NCBI GenBank assembly: GCA_006227965.1
Contig: SBFL01000374.1
Coordinates: 1 to 6,122 of the forward strand
Direction of reading: 5' to 3'
DNA length: 6,122 bases
Source: Bacteroidota bacterium
GTDB taxonomy: Bacteria > Bacteroidota > Bacteroidia > Flavobacteriales > Flavobacteriaceae
The notes beneath the pieces are model-generated. The model did not search any database and had not been told where the DNA came from. It saw only the letters and a program-made list of their open reading frames with translations. Both the position numbers and the translations under genes were made by a program. Positions 1 to 6,122 of this stretch are shown one piece after another (position 1 is the first letter of the stretch; each line of letters opens with the position of its first letter).

Positions 1-587
1 GTGGTATCAGGGGTAAAAAGATAGCCCGGGACTTTCAGCCCCGCAGTTTTAATATGGGCCTTTCCCTTGAGGCCTTCGAGGCCAGTGGAGGTTTTGGCAA
101 TATCCATCCAGGGGAAGACCCCGACCTGAGCCTCAGGCTCAAAAACCTGGGGTATTCCCTTGGGTTCATTCCAGAGGCCAGCGTCTATCACAAACGCCGC
201 ATTGATTTTGGGTCATTCTACAGGCAGGTGCATAAATTTGGGCTTACCCGTCCCATCCTGAACAGATGGCATCCCGGTTCTTCCCGTCTTTCCTACTGGT
301 TTCCCTCCCTTTTTGTGGGAGGGCTCCTGCTTGCAATTACCCTCCCTGTTGTTTGGGAAGACCCGCGGGCGTGGTATCCGGCCATCCTGGCTGGCATCTA
401 CCTGCTGGCCGTGGGATTCGGCGCCGGCATTAATACCCGAAATCTTGGGGCATCTTTACTGGCTCCCGCAGCCCTGTTGGTACAATTTACAGGATACGGC
501 CTTGGTTTTCTTAAATCCACCATCTTGCTTACCTTTAGTAGAAAAAAGGCGGAGGATCTATTTCCCCGGCTGTTTTTCAAACCCTGA
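1..587 (+). CDS. Membrane-anchored family 2 glycosyltransferase, C-terminal part (5' end outside window)
   Basis: The reading frame is open from base 3 with no stop before the ATG at 54, and the residues before that ATG (ending QPRSFN) continue smoothly into the protein. So this is the last 194 residues of a longer gene and the ATG at 54 is internal. The segment GEDPDLSLRLKNLGY is the acidic ED motif region of GT-A fold family 2 glycosyltransferases, which supplies the catalytic base; it is followed by the usual F-I-PEASVYHKRR strand. After it come about three hydrophobic stretches (from YWFPSLFVGG, from YPAILAGIYL and from ASLLAPAALL), so the C-terminus sits in the inner membrane with the catalytic domain in the cytoplasm. 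Such enzymes move a sugar from an activated nucleotide donor to a lipid or polysaccharide acceptor; donor and acceptor cannot be read from this fragment. The next gene, a YbbR protein, starts three bases after the stop, suggesting co-transcription. Confidence 0.88.
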   Translation, partial: GIRGKKIARDFQPRSFNMGLSLEAFEASGGFGNIHPGEDPDLSLRLKNLGYSLGFIPEASVYHKRRIDFGSFYRQVHKFGLTRPILNRWHPGSSRLSYWFPSLFVGGLLLAITLPVVWEDPRAWYPAILAGIYLLAVGFGAGINTRNLGASLLAPAALLVQFTGYGLGFLKSTILLTFSRKKAEDLFPRLFFKP

Positions 588-590
588 GCT

Positions 591-1544
591 TTGATCAAAA
601 AACTAAAATCCGGGATTCGGCATCGTAAAGCAAGGGTCTTTCTGATCTTTCTGGCCTGTTCCTTCGGCGCCTGGCTGATCAGCCGCCTTTCCCAAACCTA
701 CTCCCATACGGTGGAGTTTAATATCATCTATACCCATTTGCCTGAGAACAGGGTCCTGATGGATCCGCCACCCCCTGAGATGGGGGTACGAATCCGGGCG
801 AATGGTTTCCAGCTCCTGGGTTACCAACTCAGCCCCAGGACCGTGGAAATCGACCTGAGGAATGCGAGGGAAACCCGGAAGGGATCTTACATAAGCCCGC
901 AAGCTTACCGGGAGCAGATGGAGCGGCAGTTGGGGCAGGGGATCGGGATGCTGCAGATCCCGTCGGATACGATTTTTATGAATTTTCACGAGCTTCGGTC
1001 GAAGACCGTACCGGTTCGGGTGCAGGCCAACCTTGATTTTGCTCAGAACTATATGCTTGACGGGGAATTATCGGTGGAGCCGGATAAGGTTACCCTTTTG
1101 GGGCCCCGGGAAGAGATTGACAGCATTTCAGAAGTACATACGGAACCGCTGTCTCTGACCGATCTCAAAGCCGATTTCCAGTTTGAACTCAGCCTGGAGG
1201 AGCCCGGGAAATACCGGTTTACGGAATTTTCCAAGGCCCAAATCAGGATCTCGGGACAGGTCTTCCGCTTTTCGGAAACCGTGGTCGAGGTACCCGTGGA
1301 GGTCATAGGCGTTCCCGAGGGGATCGAAATACAAACCTTTCCTGAGGCAGTCGGGGTACTCTGCAAGGGTAGGGTAGCCGGCCTGAAAGAGCTGCGCCCG
1401 GAAGACTTTCACCTGGTGGCGGACTACAGCGCCCCCGAAGCCGAAACCGGCCGGTTGATGCTTTCCCTGGCAGCCAGGCCGGAAGGAGTTTATCAGGCCC
1501 AATTGCTGGAACCTTCCGTCGAATTTATCATCAAGAGGGAATGA
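591..1544 (+). CDS. YbbR-like domain membrane protein
   Basis: This 317-residue protein has a short basic N-terminus, one membrane-spanning or uncleaved signal segment at about residues 16-34 (VFLIFLACSFGAWLISRLS), and then an extracytoplasmic part of YbbR-type beta repeats. Repeats are visible near residues 43-92, 139-205 (with the typical pattern of hydrophobic strand, P-x-x-V-x-L-x-GP, then a run ending in a T-x-x-L turn) and 230-280. The start is TTG at 591: the frame has a stop at 585-587, the next ATG (759) would remove the membrane segment, and MIKK followed by a basic stretch fits flavobacterial homologues as I remember them. No clear Shine-Dalgarno is present, so translation may be coupled to the preceding glycosyltransferase. 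In Firmicutes the YbbR protein CdaR modulates the c-di-AMP synthase CdaA; no cdaA is visible here, so that role cannot be carried over. The stop overlaps the coaE start. Confidence 0.88.
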   Translation: MIKKLKSGIRHRKARVFLIFLACSFGAWLISRLSQTYSHTVEFNIIYTHLPENRVLMDPPPPEMGVRIRANGFQLLGYQLSPRTVEIDLRNARETRKGSYISPQAYREQMERQLGQGIGMLQIPSDTIFMNFHELRSKTVPVRVQANLDFAQNYMLDGELSVEPDKVTLLGPREEIDSISEVHTEPLSLTDLKADFQFELSLEEPGKYRFTEFSKAQIRISGQVFRFSETVVEVPVEVIGVPEGIEIQTFPEAVGVLCKGRVAGLKELRPEDFHLVADYSAPEAETGRLMLSLAARPEGVYQAQLLEPSVEFIIKRE

Positions 1545-2143
1545 TGCGGGTCGGACTTACCGGGGGGATTGGCAGCGGTAAATCGACTGTAGCAGGTTTT
1601 TTTCAGGAATTGGGGGTCCCGGTTTACAACTCTGATTCCAGGGCACGGGAACTGATGGAAGAAAATGATCAGCTTCGCAAGGCTGTTTCCGGTCTCCTTG
1701 GTCCGGAAGCATATCTGGGGCCAGCCCTCAACCGCCAGCACATAGCTTCAAAGGTTTTTAAGGACAAAACCCTTTTGGGGCGGCTCAACGAACTGGTCCA
1801 TCCCGTGGTTAGAAAGGATTTTCTCGCCTGGGCTGAACGGCAAAAAGCCCCCTATATATTGCAGGAGGCCGCAATTCTATTTGAGAACGGCGCCTACAGG
1901 GCATTTGACGCGATGATCCTGGTAACGGCTCCGGAGGAAACACGTATCCAACGCGTGATGGAGCGGGATTCCGTTTCAAGGGAATCGGTAGCCGAACGAT
2001 TGAAAAATCAATGGGAAACTTCCCGAAAAATACCCCTGGCGGATTACGTGATCGAAAATTTAGATCTGGAAAACACCCGCCGCGAAGTTGGACGGATTCA
2101 CAGAGAACTCCTCCAATTATCTGGGCTTGAGCCGTCTCGGTAG
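1541..2143 (+). CDS. coaE: Dephospho-CoA kinase CoaE
   Basis: CoaE phosphorylates the 3'-hydroxyl of the ribose of dephospho-CoA with ATP, the last step of coenzyme A synthesis, in the cytoplasm. At 200 residues the length is normal for the family. The P-loop GGIGSGKST is at residues 8-16, followed by VPVYNSDSRAREL (D32 corresponds to the acidic residue of the substrate-site DAD-x-x-AR motif), the HP pair at 87-88, EAAILFENG at 109-117 in the CoA-binding lid region, the R-V-x-x-RD segment near 138-143, and a C-terminal DYVIEN at 168-173. The ATG at 1541 overlaps the ybbR stop as ATGA. A second ATG at 1544 gives a protein one residue shorter and is slightly better spaced from the AGAGGG at 1534-1539, so the exact start is open by one codon. 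YbbR and CoaE are clearly translationally linked. Confidence 0.95.
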   Translation: MMRVGLTGGIGSGKSTVAGFFQELGVPVYNSDSRARELMEENDQLRKAVSGLLGPEAYLGPALNRQHIASKVFKDKTLLGRLNELVHPVVRKDFLAWAERQKAPYILQEAAILFENGAYRAFDAMILVTAPEETRIQRVMERDSVSRESVAERLKNQWETSRKIPLADYVIENLDLENTRREVGRIHRELLQLSGLEPSR

Positions 2144-2144
2144 T

Positions 2145-2196
2145 GTTAAGGTTCAGTTAAACCACCCCGGCCCTAAATGTTAAATTTTTACTTTTA
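2145..2196 (+). promoter_or_regulatory. Phased GTTAA repeats with a possible -7 box before the two-component operon
   Basis: The 61-base gap between coaE and the histidine kinase holds GTTAA at 2145-2149, 2156-2160 and 2179-2183, with a degenerate GTTCA at 2151-2155. The spacings are 11 and 23 bases, about one and two helical turns, which is how OmpR/PhoB-family regulators usually read direct repeats. TACTTTTA at 2189-2196 differs by one base from the Bacteroidota -7 consensus TAnnTTTG, but no matching -33 TTTG lies upstream and a start there would leave an almost leaderless message. The repeats are seen; their role as an autoregulatory site for the adjacent response regulator is inference. 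Confidence 0.33.
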
Positions 2197-2204
2197 CCTA
2201 AACG

Positions 2205-3785
2205 ATGAATAGAAGGTTATTTGTTCTGCTGGTCGTTCTGATGAGCCTTTCCCTTGTCGGGATTATTGCAGTGCAGCTCTACTGGATCAAGAGTTCGGTG
2301 GAAGACAAGGAGGAACAGTTCTCCAACGCCGTCACCGAAGTACTCAGCAGGGTGGCCGAAAAGATTGAGGAACGCGAGATGAAGGAGTATTCGGAGCGTT
2401 TCCTCAACCTGAAGGATAGCATAGGGGATCTGAAAAGCACTCACCTGAGCAACATTTTCTTCATCGACCGCGATCTGAACTCCAATGAAATCCTGTTCTA
2501 TTCCCATGGGATTCTCGAGGAGGATTACGACATCGGATCCACGTTCTTTGACAATAGCAACCCGACGGATTCCGCTACCATCAGGAATTACACGAGCCGC
2601 AGGACCAAGACGATTTTCCGGGAGGAATACGGTTTTGATGGAAAGGCCTTTAAACTGAGCCCCATCGAAAAGTGGGAAAAAGTAGGCGGGATCTCAGCCA
2701 TGGAAAAGGCCATGTTTGACGATGTTTACCGGGTTTACGCAAACCGGGTGCCCATTCACGAACGGGTCAGCAGGGAGGAAATCGAACTGCGCCTGGATCA
2801 GGAACTCGAGAACCGCGGCCTGGATATCGATTACGAATACGGGGTCTACAGCAGAGGACTGCCCACCAAGGTCAAGTCCCAGAAATTCAGGTTTGACAAG
2901 GCAAGTATTTACCGCGCCCCGATTTTCAGGGACAGCGAGGGCAAAACGGATTTGGCCCTGCTGATTTCCTTCCCCAGGAAGAAAAAGTTCCTCCTGCGGT
3001 CCGTACTGGGCATGGCGGTGCTGTCACTGCTCTTTACGCTCATTATCATGATCGCCTATGCCAGTGCCATTTACCAGCTGATCCGGCAAAAGCAAATCTC
3101 GGAGATCAAGACGGATTTCATCAACAACATGACCCATGAGTTCAAAACGCCGATCGCCACCATAAACCTGGCCGTAGAGGCAATTAAAAACCCCAAAATC
3201 ATGGGGGATACCGAAAAAGTCAACCGGTACCTCGCAATGATACGGGATGAGAACAAACGGATGCACGCTCAGGTGGAAAATGTGCTGCGGATTTCCAAAC
3301 TGGAAAAGAATCAGCTGGATATCAGTAAGGAACGCGTGGACGCCCACGACATAATAAGGAAGGCCATTAACCATGTGGAACTCATCGTTCAGGACAGGGG
3401 CGGGTACATCAAGACGCACCTGGACGCAGAAAGATCAGAGGTGCTCGCCAATGAGACGCATTTTGGGAACGTAATTATTAACATCCTTGACAACGCCGTT
3501 AAATATTCCGCGGATTCCCCCAGGGTCGATGTTTTTACCGAGGTTGCCAAAAATTACCTGATTATCCAGATTCAGGACCAGGGGGCTGGGATGTCCAAGG
3601 CTGTTCTGAAACGGATTTTCGAGAAGTTCTACCGGGAGCACACCGGGGACATTCATAATGTTAAAGGACATGGGCTGGGCCTGGCCTATGTTAAAAAAAT
3701 AGTAGAGGATCACCAGGGAGAGGTGTATGCGGAAAGCGAGAAAGGAAAAGGAAGTACTTTCTATATCAAACTCCCGTTAATTTAG
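2205..3785 (+). CDS. rprX: Sensor histidine kinase, RprX-like, without HAMP domain
   Basis: This is a 526-residue membrane kinase that should autophosphorylate and pass phosphate to the response regulator encoded six bases downstream. It has a first membrane helix at about residues 5-27, a periplasmic sensor region of about 240 residues that opens with a probable coiled coil (about 28-60) and matches no sensor fold I can name, and a second membrane helix at about 266-292. The HisKA domain has the phosphoacceptor H311 in NNMTHEFKTP. The HATPase domain carries the N-box (N426 to N430, NILDNAVKYS), the G1 box D458-QGAG, the F-box FEKFYR and the G2 box GHGLGL at 488-493. The H-box follows the second helix by only about 18 residues, so there is no room for a HAMP domain. 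All catalytic motifs are intact. The whole protein has no cysteine. The start ATG lies just after TAAACG with no Shine-Dalgarno, common in this phylum. The symbol is by resemblance to Bacteroides RprX; the signal sensed is unknown. Confidence 0.93.
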   Translation: MNRRLFVLLVVLMSLSLVGIIAVQLYWIKSSVEDKEEQFSNAVTEVLSRVAEKIEEREMKEYSERFLNLKDSIGDLKSTHLSNIFFIDRDLNSNEILFYSHGILEEDYDIGSTFFDNSNPTDSATIRNYTSRRTKTIFREEYGFDGKAFKLSPIEKWEKVGGISAMEKAMFDDVYRVYANRVPIHERVSREEIELRLDQELENRGLDIDYEYGVYSRGLPTKVKSQKFRFDKASIYRAPIFRDSEGKTDLALLISFPRKKKFLLRSVLGMAVLSLLFTLIIMIAYASAIYQLIRQKQISEIKTDFINNMTHEFKTPIATINLAVEAIKNPKIMGDTEKVNRYLAMIRDENKRMHAQVENVLRISKLEKNQLDISKERVDAHDIIRKAINHVELIVQDRGGYIKTHLDAERSEVLANETHFGNVIINILDNAVKYSADSPRVDVFTEVAKNYLIIQIQDQGAGMSKAVLKRIFEKFYREHTGDIHNVKGHGLGLAYVKKIVEDHQGEVYAESEKGKGSTFYIKLPLI

Positions 3786-3791
3786 GAAATT

Positions 3792-4511
3792 ATGGAAACA
3801 GCAAATAAGAAAATACTTTTGGTTGAGGACGATCCCAATTTTGGGATTGTGTTAAAGGATTATCTGTCCATGAACGACTTTGACGTCGTCCTTGCCAAAA
3901 ATGGCATGGAGGGCTTCGAGAAATTCAAAAAGGAGAATTTTGACGTCTGTATCCTGGACGTGATGATGCCCTACAAGGACGGGTTTACCCTGGCCAAGGA
4001 GATCCGGGAAAAAAACGAAAATATCCCTATTATCTTTCTTACTGCCAAAACCATGAAGGAAGATGTGCTGAAAGGGTATAAGGCTGGTGCGGATGATTAC
4101 CTGAATAAACCATTTGATTCCGAGGTGCTCCTGGCAAAACTTAAGGCTATACTTCAGCGTAAGGCATCTAATAATCTGGCAGACAGCAAACAACATGAAT
4201 TTCAGATTGGAAATTTTCATCTGAATTCAAAACTGAGGTTCCTCAAGTACAAGGATGAGGAACCCAATAAGTTATCCCCCAAGGAGAATGAGCTTTTACG
4301 GCTGCTGGCCCTTCATGAGAACGATCTTATGCCCAGGGAACTGGCACTTACCAAAATCTGGAGGGATGACAATTACTTCACCTCCCGAAGCATGGATGTC
4401 TACATTGCGAAGCTCAGGAAATATCTCAAGAGGGATGACTCTCTGAATATCCACGGGGAAGGGTTTCGCCTGGTCGTTAAAACGGACTCCGAAAAATCGA
4501 ACTCCAAATAA
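3792..4511 (+). CDS. rprY: OmpR/PhoB-family response regulator, RprY-like
   Basis: This 239-residue cytoplasmic transcription factor is the evident partner of the kinase just upstream. The receiver domain (about residues 6-122) has the acidic pocket D13/D14, the phosphoacceptor D56 in ILDVMMP, the switch residue T84 and K106 in NKPF, all as expected for a working receiver. A short linker leads to a winged-helix domain of the trans_reg_C type (about 137-235), with the recognition region RSMDVYIAKLRKYL and the C-terminal hairpin IHGEGFRLV. The phrasing DDNYFTSRSMDVYI closely resembles Bacteroides RprY as I remember it, hence the symbol. AGGA at 3784-3787 ends four bases before the ATG and gives an unusually good ribosome site for this window; it overlaps the kinase stop codon. 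It may bind the GTTAA repeats upstream of the kinase, but that is inference. The C-terminal tail (about 232-239, ending EKSNSK) is polar and probably disordered. Confidence 0.95.
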   Translation: METANKKILLVEDDPNFGIVLKDYLSMNDFDVVLAKNGMEGFEKFKKENFDVCILDVMMPYKDGFTLAKEIREKNENIPIIFLTAKTMKEDVLKGYKAGADDYLNKPFDSEVLLAKLKAILQRKASNNLADSKQHEFQIGNFHLNSKLRFLKYKDEEPNKLSPKENELLRLLALHENDLMPRELALTKIWRDDNYFTSRSMDVYIAKLRKYLKRDDSLNIHGEGFRLVVKTDSEKSNSK

Positions 4512-4529
4512 GGGGTTGCAAGCAGATGA

Positions 4530-4556
4530 GCCTGTGTCTGGTTACAGGCCATTTAT
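4530..4556 (+). terminator. Weak hairpin, possible terminator of the rprX-rprY transcript
   Basis: GCCTGT at 4530-4535 pairs perfectly with ACAGGC at 4544-4549, leaving an 8-base loop. It is followed on the plus strand by CATTTATTT, which is T-rich but broken. The hairpin starts 18 bases after the response regulator stop, and its right arm lies in the last codons of the convergent gluconokinase. On the minus strand no T-run follows, so it would act at most for the plus-strand transcript. The stem is short, hence low confidence. Confidence 0.3.
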
Positions 4557-5042
4557 TTCGATAAGAATGCGTTGCACGGCATCCCCCGGACTGAGCGTTA
4601 CGGGGACATGGATGCCGTACGAAGGTGGTTCCAGTGTTTCGAACTGGGACCTCAGCAGTCCGGCCGGCATGAAATGACCTTTGCGTTTTTGCATCCGGTC
4701 ATGGATTTGCTCATAACTGCCCTGAAGATAGATCCACCGTACTTCCCCCTGGAGTCCCGATTGCAGTAATTCCCGGTACTTTTCCTTCAGGGCGGAACAG
4801 GCTATAACGGCCCCTGTGCCTTTGTGGCTTTTTGCCAGTTGGTTCAGGCGGAGCAGCCAACCAAGCCGGTCGGCATCCTCCAGAGGCGTGCCTGCAGCCA
4901 TCTTTTGAAGGTTTTCAGCAGGATGGAAATCATCCCCATCCAAAAAGGGGATGCCAAGGTGCCTGGCAAGCTCCTGTCCGAGGGTGGTCTTCCCACTGCC
5001 GGAAACCCCCATCACGTAGTATATTTTTTCAATTGGCCCCAT
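4542..5042 (-). CDS. gntK: Gluconokinase, GntK type
   Basis: The enzyme phosphorylates D-gluconate with ATP to give 6-phosphogluconate, which enters the pentose phosphate or Entner-Doudoroff route. The 166-residue length is normal for the small P-loop gluconokinases. Motifs seen: Walker A GVSGSGKT at 12-19, DGDDFHP at 35-41 followed by N-x-x-KM, LEDADR at 54-59, the ACSALK segment at 81-86 followed by YRELL, and RKGHFMP at 120-126 with QFETLE at 133-138. All of these are family signatures, so the call is firm. The ATG at 5042 lies 14 bases inside the end of miaA, and no strong Shine-Dalgarno is near, so translation is probably coupled to miaA. A later in-frame ATG (residue 11) sits right at the P-loop strand and would truncate the fold. 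No gluconate transporter or 6-phosphogluconate enzyme is visible nearby, so the gluconate source cannot be inferred from context. It converges with the response regulator across a 30-base gap. Confidence 0.93.
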   Translation of the reverse strand: MGPIEKIYYVMGVSGSGKTTLGQELARHLGIPFLDGDDFHPAENLQKMAAGTPLEDADRLGWLLRLNQLAKSHKGTGAVIACSALKEKYRELLQSGLQGEVRWIYLQGSYEQIHDRMQKRKGHFMPAGLLRSQFETLEPPSYGIHVPVTLSPGDAVQRILIEINGL

Positions 5043-5955
5043 CGGCGGTTTCTTCCATTTTCATGTCGATATATCGGATTGCCTCCTCCGTGGGGGCATT
5101 ATAGGGAATCCACTGGATGTTTGGGTCCCGCCGCAGCCAGGTACCCTGTCTTTTGGCAAACCTGCGTGTGTTTTTCGCAATCTCCCGCACAGCCGTTTTC
5201 AGATCCCAGACACCGTCAAAAAAGGCGAATAGTTCCTGGTACCCAACTGTTTGGAGGGCGGCAAGCTCCCGGTAGGGATACAGCGCCCGGGCTTCCTCCA
5301 GGAGGCCGTTTTGCATCATCCGGTCTACCCGGGCATTGATCCTGCTGTAGATAACCTCCCTGTCGGCTTGTATGCCAATGGGGATGTGCGTAAAGAAATC
5401 CGGGGCCGTTCGCTTGCCTATGAAGGAACTGAAGGCCTTGCCGGTCCCCAGGCAAATTTCCAGGGCGCGTATCAGCCGATGCGGATTGCTGAGGTCCACA
5501 CGGGCGTGGTACTGCGGATCCTTTGCAGCCAATAATTTTTGCAAGGGAACGACCCCGGATTTTTCATAGGTCGCTATCAATTCCTCACGTATCCCGGGTT
5601 CGATTTCCGGAAAGTCATCCAGGCCTTTGGTGACAGCATCCAGATAGAGACCGCTGCCCCCTGCAAGGATCAGTAGTTCGTGATGCCGGAACAGTTCCCG
5701 CATCCGCTTCAGGGCGTCGCGCCGGAAATCCCCGACGGAATATGGTTCATGGATAGATCTGTGCTGAATAAAGTGGTGGGGGACCGCCCCTAGCTCCTCA
5801 GGGGACGGAACGGCAGTGCCAATACTCATTTCCCTGTAAAACTGCCTGGAATCAAAAGAGAGTATCTCTGTATGGTAGTGCCGGGCGAGGCGGATGGCCC
5901 AATCCGTTTTTCCAATTCCGGTGGGCCCGGAAACAGAGACGAGGTAGTTCTTCAT
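5029..5955 (-). CDS. miaA: tRNA dimethylallyltransferase MiaA
   Basis: MiaA transfers the dimethylallyl group of DMAPP to N6 of A37 in tRNAs that read codons starting with U, stabilising codon-anticodon pairing. From the ATG at 5955 the protein has 308 residues, normal for the family. Motifs seen: P-loop GPTGIGKT at 10-17, SFDSRQFYREMSIGT at 33-47 with the base-contacting acid D35, GGSGLYLDAV at 99-108, RLIRALEI at 160-167, QTVGYQEL at 235-242, and the basic NTRRFAKRQGTWLRRD at 262-277 that contacts the anticodon stem-loop. An in-frame ATG at 5973 would add six residues (MRRTAE). I prefer 5955 because it forms an ATGA overlap with the stop of the preceding zinc-ribbon gene and puts the P-loop at the usual distance from the N-terminus. 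The stop lies inside the start of gntK. Where many MiaA proteins have T in the GGT motif, this one has S101; the hydroxyl is kept, so function is likely retained. Confidence 0.96.
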   Translation of the reverse strand: MKNYLVSVSGPTGIGKTDWAIRLARHYHTEILSFDSRQFYREMSIGTAVPSPEELGAVPHHFIQHRSIHEPYSVGDFRRDALKRMRELFRHHELLILAGGSGLYLDAVTKGLDDFPEIEPGIREELIATYEKSGVVPLQKLLAAKDPQYHARVDLSNPHRLIRALEICLGTGKAFSSFIGKRTAPDFFTHIPIGIQADREVIYSRINARVDRMMQNGLLEEARALYPYRELAALQTVGYQELFAFFDGVWDLKTAVREIAKNTRRFAKRQGTWLRRDPNIQWIPYNAPTEEAIRYIDMKMEETADGAN

Positions 5956-6122
5956 TTCAGCGGTTCTCCGCATTCATAGCAAAATTTTGCATCGTCCCTA
6001 TGCCCCTCCGCAGCACAGTTGGGGCATGACAGTGTATTGATGTGCACCCAAGCACTCTTGTCTCCCTCTTCGACCTCTTCCCCGTGTTTGGCAAACTCCA
6101 CCGTGACGATGCCCGTGGGAAC
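5952..6122 (-). CDS. Unrecognised protein with C-terminal zinc ribbon (5' end outside window)
   Basis: Reading the minus strand from the right edge, an open frame of 56 codons ends at TGA (5952-5954). It runs without a start codon in the window, so it is the C-terminal end of a longer gene. The visible part begins VPTGIVTVEFAKHGEE, a likely beta-strand segment rich in acidic residues, and ends in a CPNC-x11-CYEC ribbon (cysteines at visible positions 33, 36, 48 and 51) followed by GEPLK. Four cysteines in two CxxC knuckles are typical of a structural zinc site found at the ends of many unrelated proteins, so no function can be assigned. The stop overlaps the preferred miaA start as ATGA, which supports both the reality of this frame and co-transcription with miaA and gntK. 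Confidence 0.75.
   Translation of the reverse strand, partial: VPTGIVTVEFAKHGEEVEEGDKSAWVHINTLSCPNCAAEGHRDDAKFCYECGEPLK

Noticed and set aside
54..56. ATG at 54 as the true start of the glycosyltransferase
   Set aside because: The frame is open to the left edge and the protein would lack the nucleotide-binding half of the GT-A domain, so the ATG is internal to a gene cut by the window.
1049..1502. Long antisense open frames opposite ybbR
   Set aside because: They mirror a well-supported YbbR gene, show no recognisable motif and have atypical composition; they are shadows of the coding strand.
2150..2163. Small inverted repeat GGTT/AACC after coaE as a terminator
   Set aside because: The stem is only four bases and no T-run follows directly; the bases are better explained as part of the GTTAA repeats.
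4824..5339. Plus-strand open frame of 171 codons opposite gntK and miaA
   Set aside because: It spans the junction of two firmly identified minus-strand genes, has no recognisable domain and is rich in proline, glycine and arginine, as expected for a shadow frame.
5953..5973. Longer miaA start at 5973 adding MRRTAE
   Set aside because: It would overlap the preceding zinc-ribbon gene by 22 bases and has no ribosome site, while the ATG at 5955 gives an ATGA coupling and the usual distance to the P-loop. It remains possible.
1..6122. Mobile element, CRISPR, phage or defence system
   Set aside because: All frames with recognisable protein motifs are housekeeping or signalling genes; no transposase, integrase, array of repeats, tRNA or attachment-site-like repeat was seen.

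Overview
The window reads as ordinary chromosomal core sequence from a Bacteroidota bacterium, most likely a marine member of the Flavobacteriaceae with fairly high GC (about half G+C by eye). The taxonomic clues are the protein styles (a YbbR protein starting MIKK, a CoaE with the EAAILFENG segment, a HAMP-less histidine kinase with the NNMTHEFKTP H-box), the weak or absent Shine-Dalgarno sequences before most starts, and AT-rich spacers. A genus cannot be fixed from the sequence alone.

Plus strand, 1-4511. The left edge cuts into the C-terminal part of a membrane-anchored family 2 glycosyltransferase. Three bases after its stop comes a YbbR-domain membrane protein (TTG start), whose stop overlaps the start of coaE (dephospho-CoA kinase, last step of CoA synthesis). 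These three look like one transcription unit. A 61-base spacer follows; it carries three GTTAA motifs in near helical phase. Then come a sensor histidine kinase and, six bases later, its OmpR/PhoB-type response regulator. Together they resemble the RprX/RprY pair known from Bacteroides.

Minus strand, 6122-4542. A convergent, tightly packed unit reads leftwards: the last 56 codons of an unrecognised protein with a C-terminal four-cysteine zinc ribbon, then miaA (tRNA dimethylallyltransferase; its preferred start overlaps the previous stop as ATGA), then a gluconokinase whose start lies inside the end of miaA. The two units meet in a 30-base gap with a small hairpin that may end the plus-strand transcript.

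There is no gene-free stretch above 300 bases. I saw no mobile element, CRISPR array, tRNA, rRNA or riboswitch, and no sign of an unknown defence or biosynthetic system. The points most worth checking are the phased repeats before the two-component system, the unidentified zinc-ribbon protein at the right edge, and the translational overlap that ties gluconokinase to miaA.
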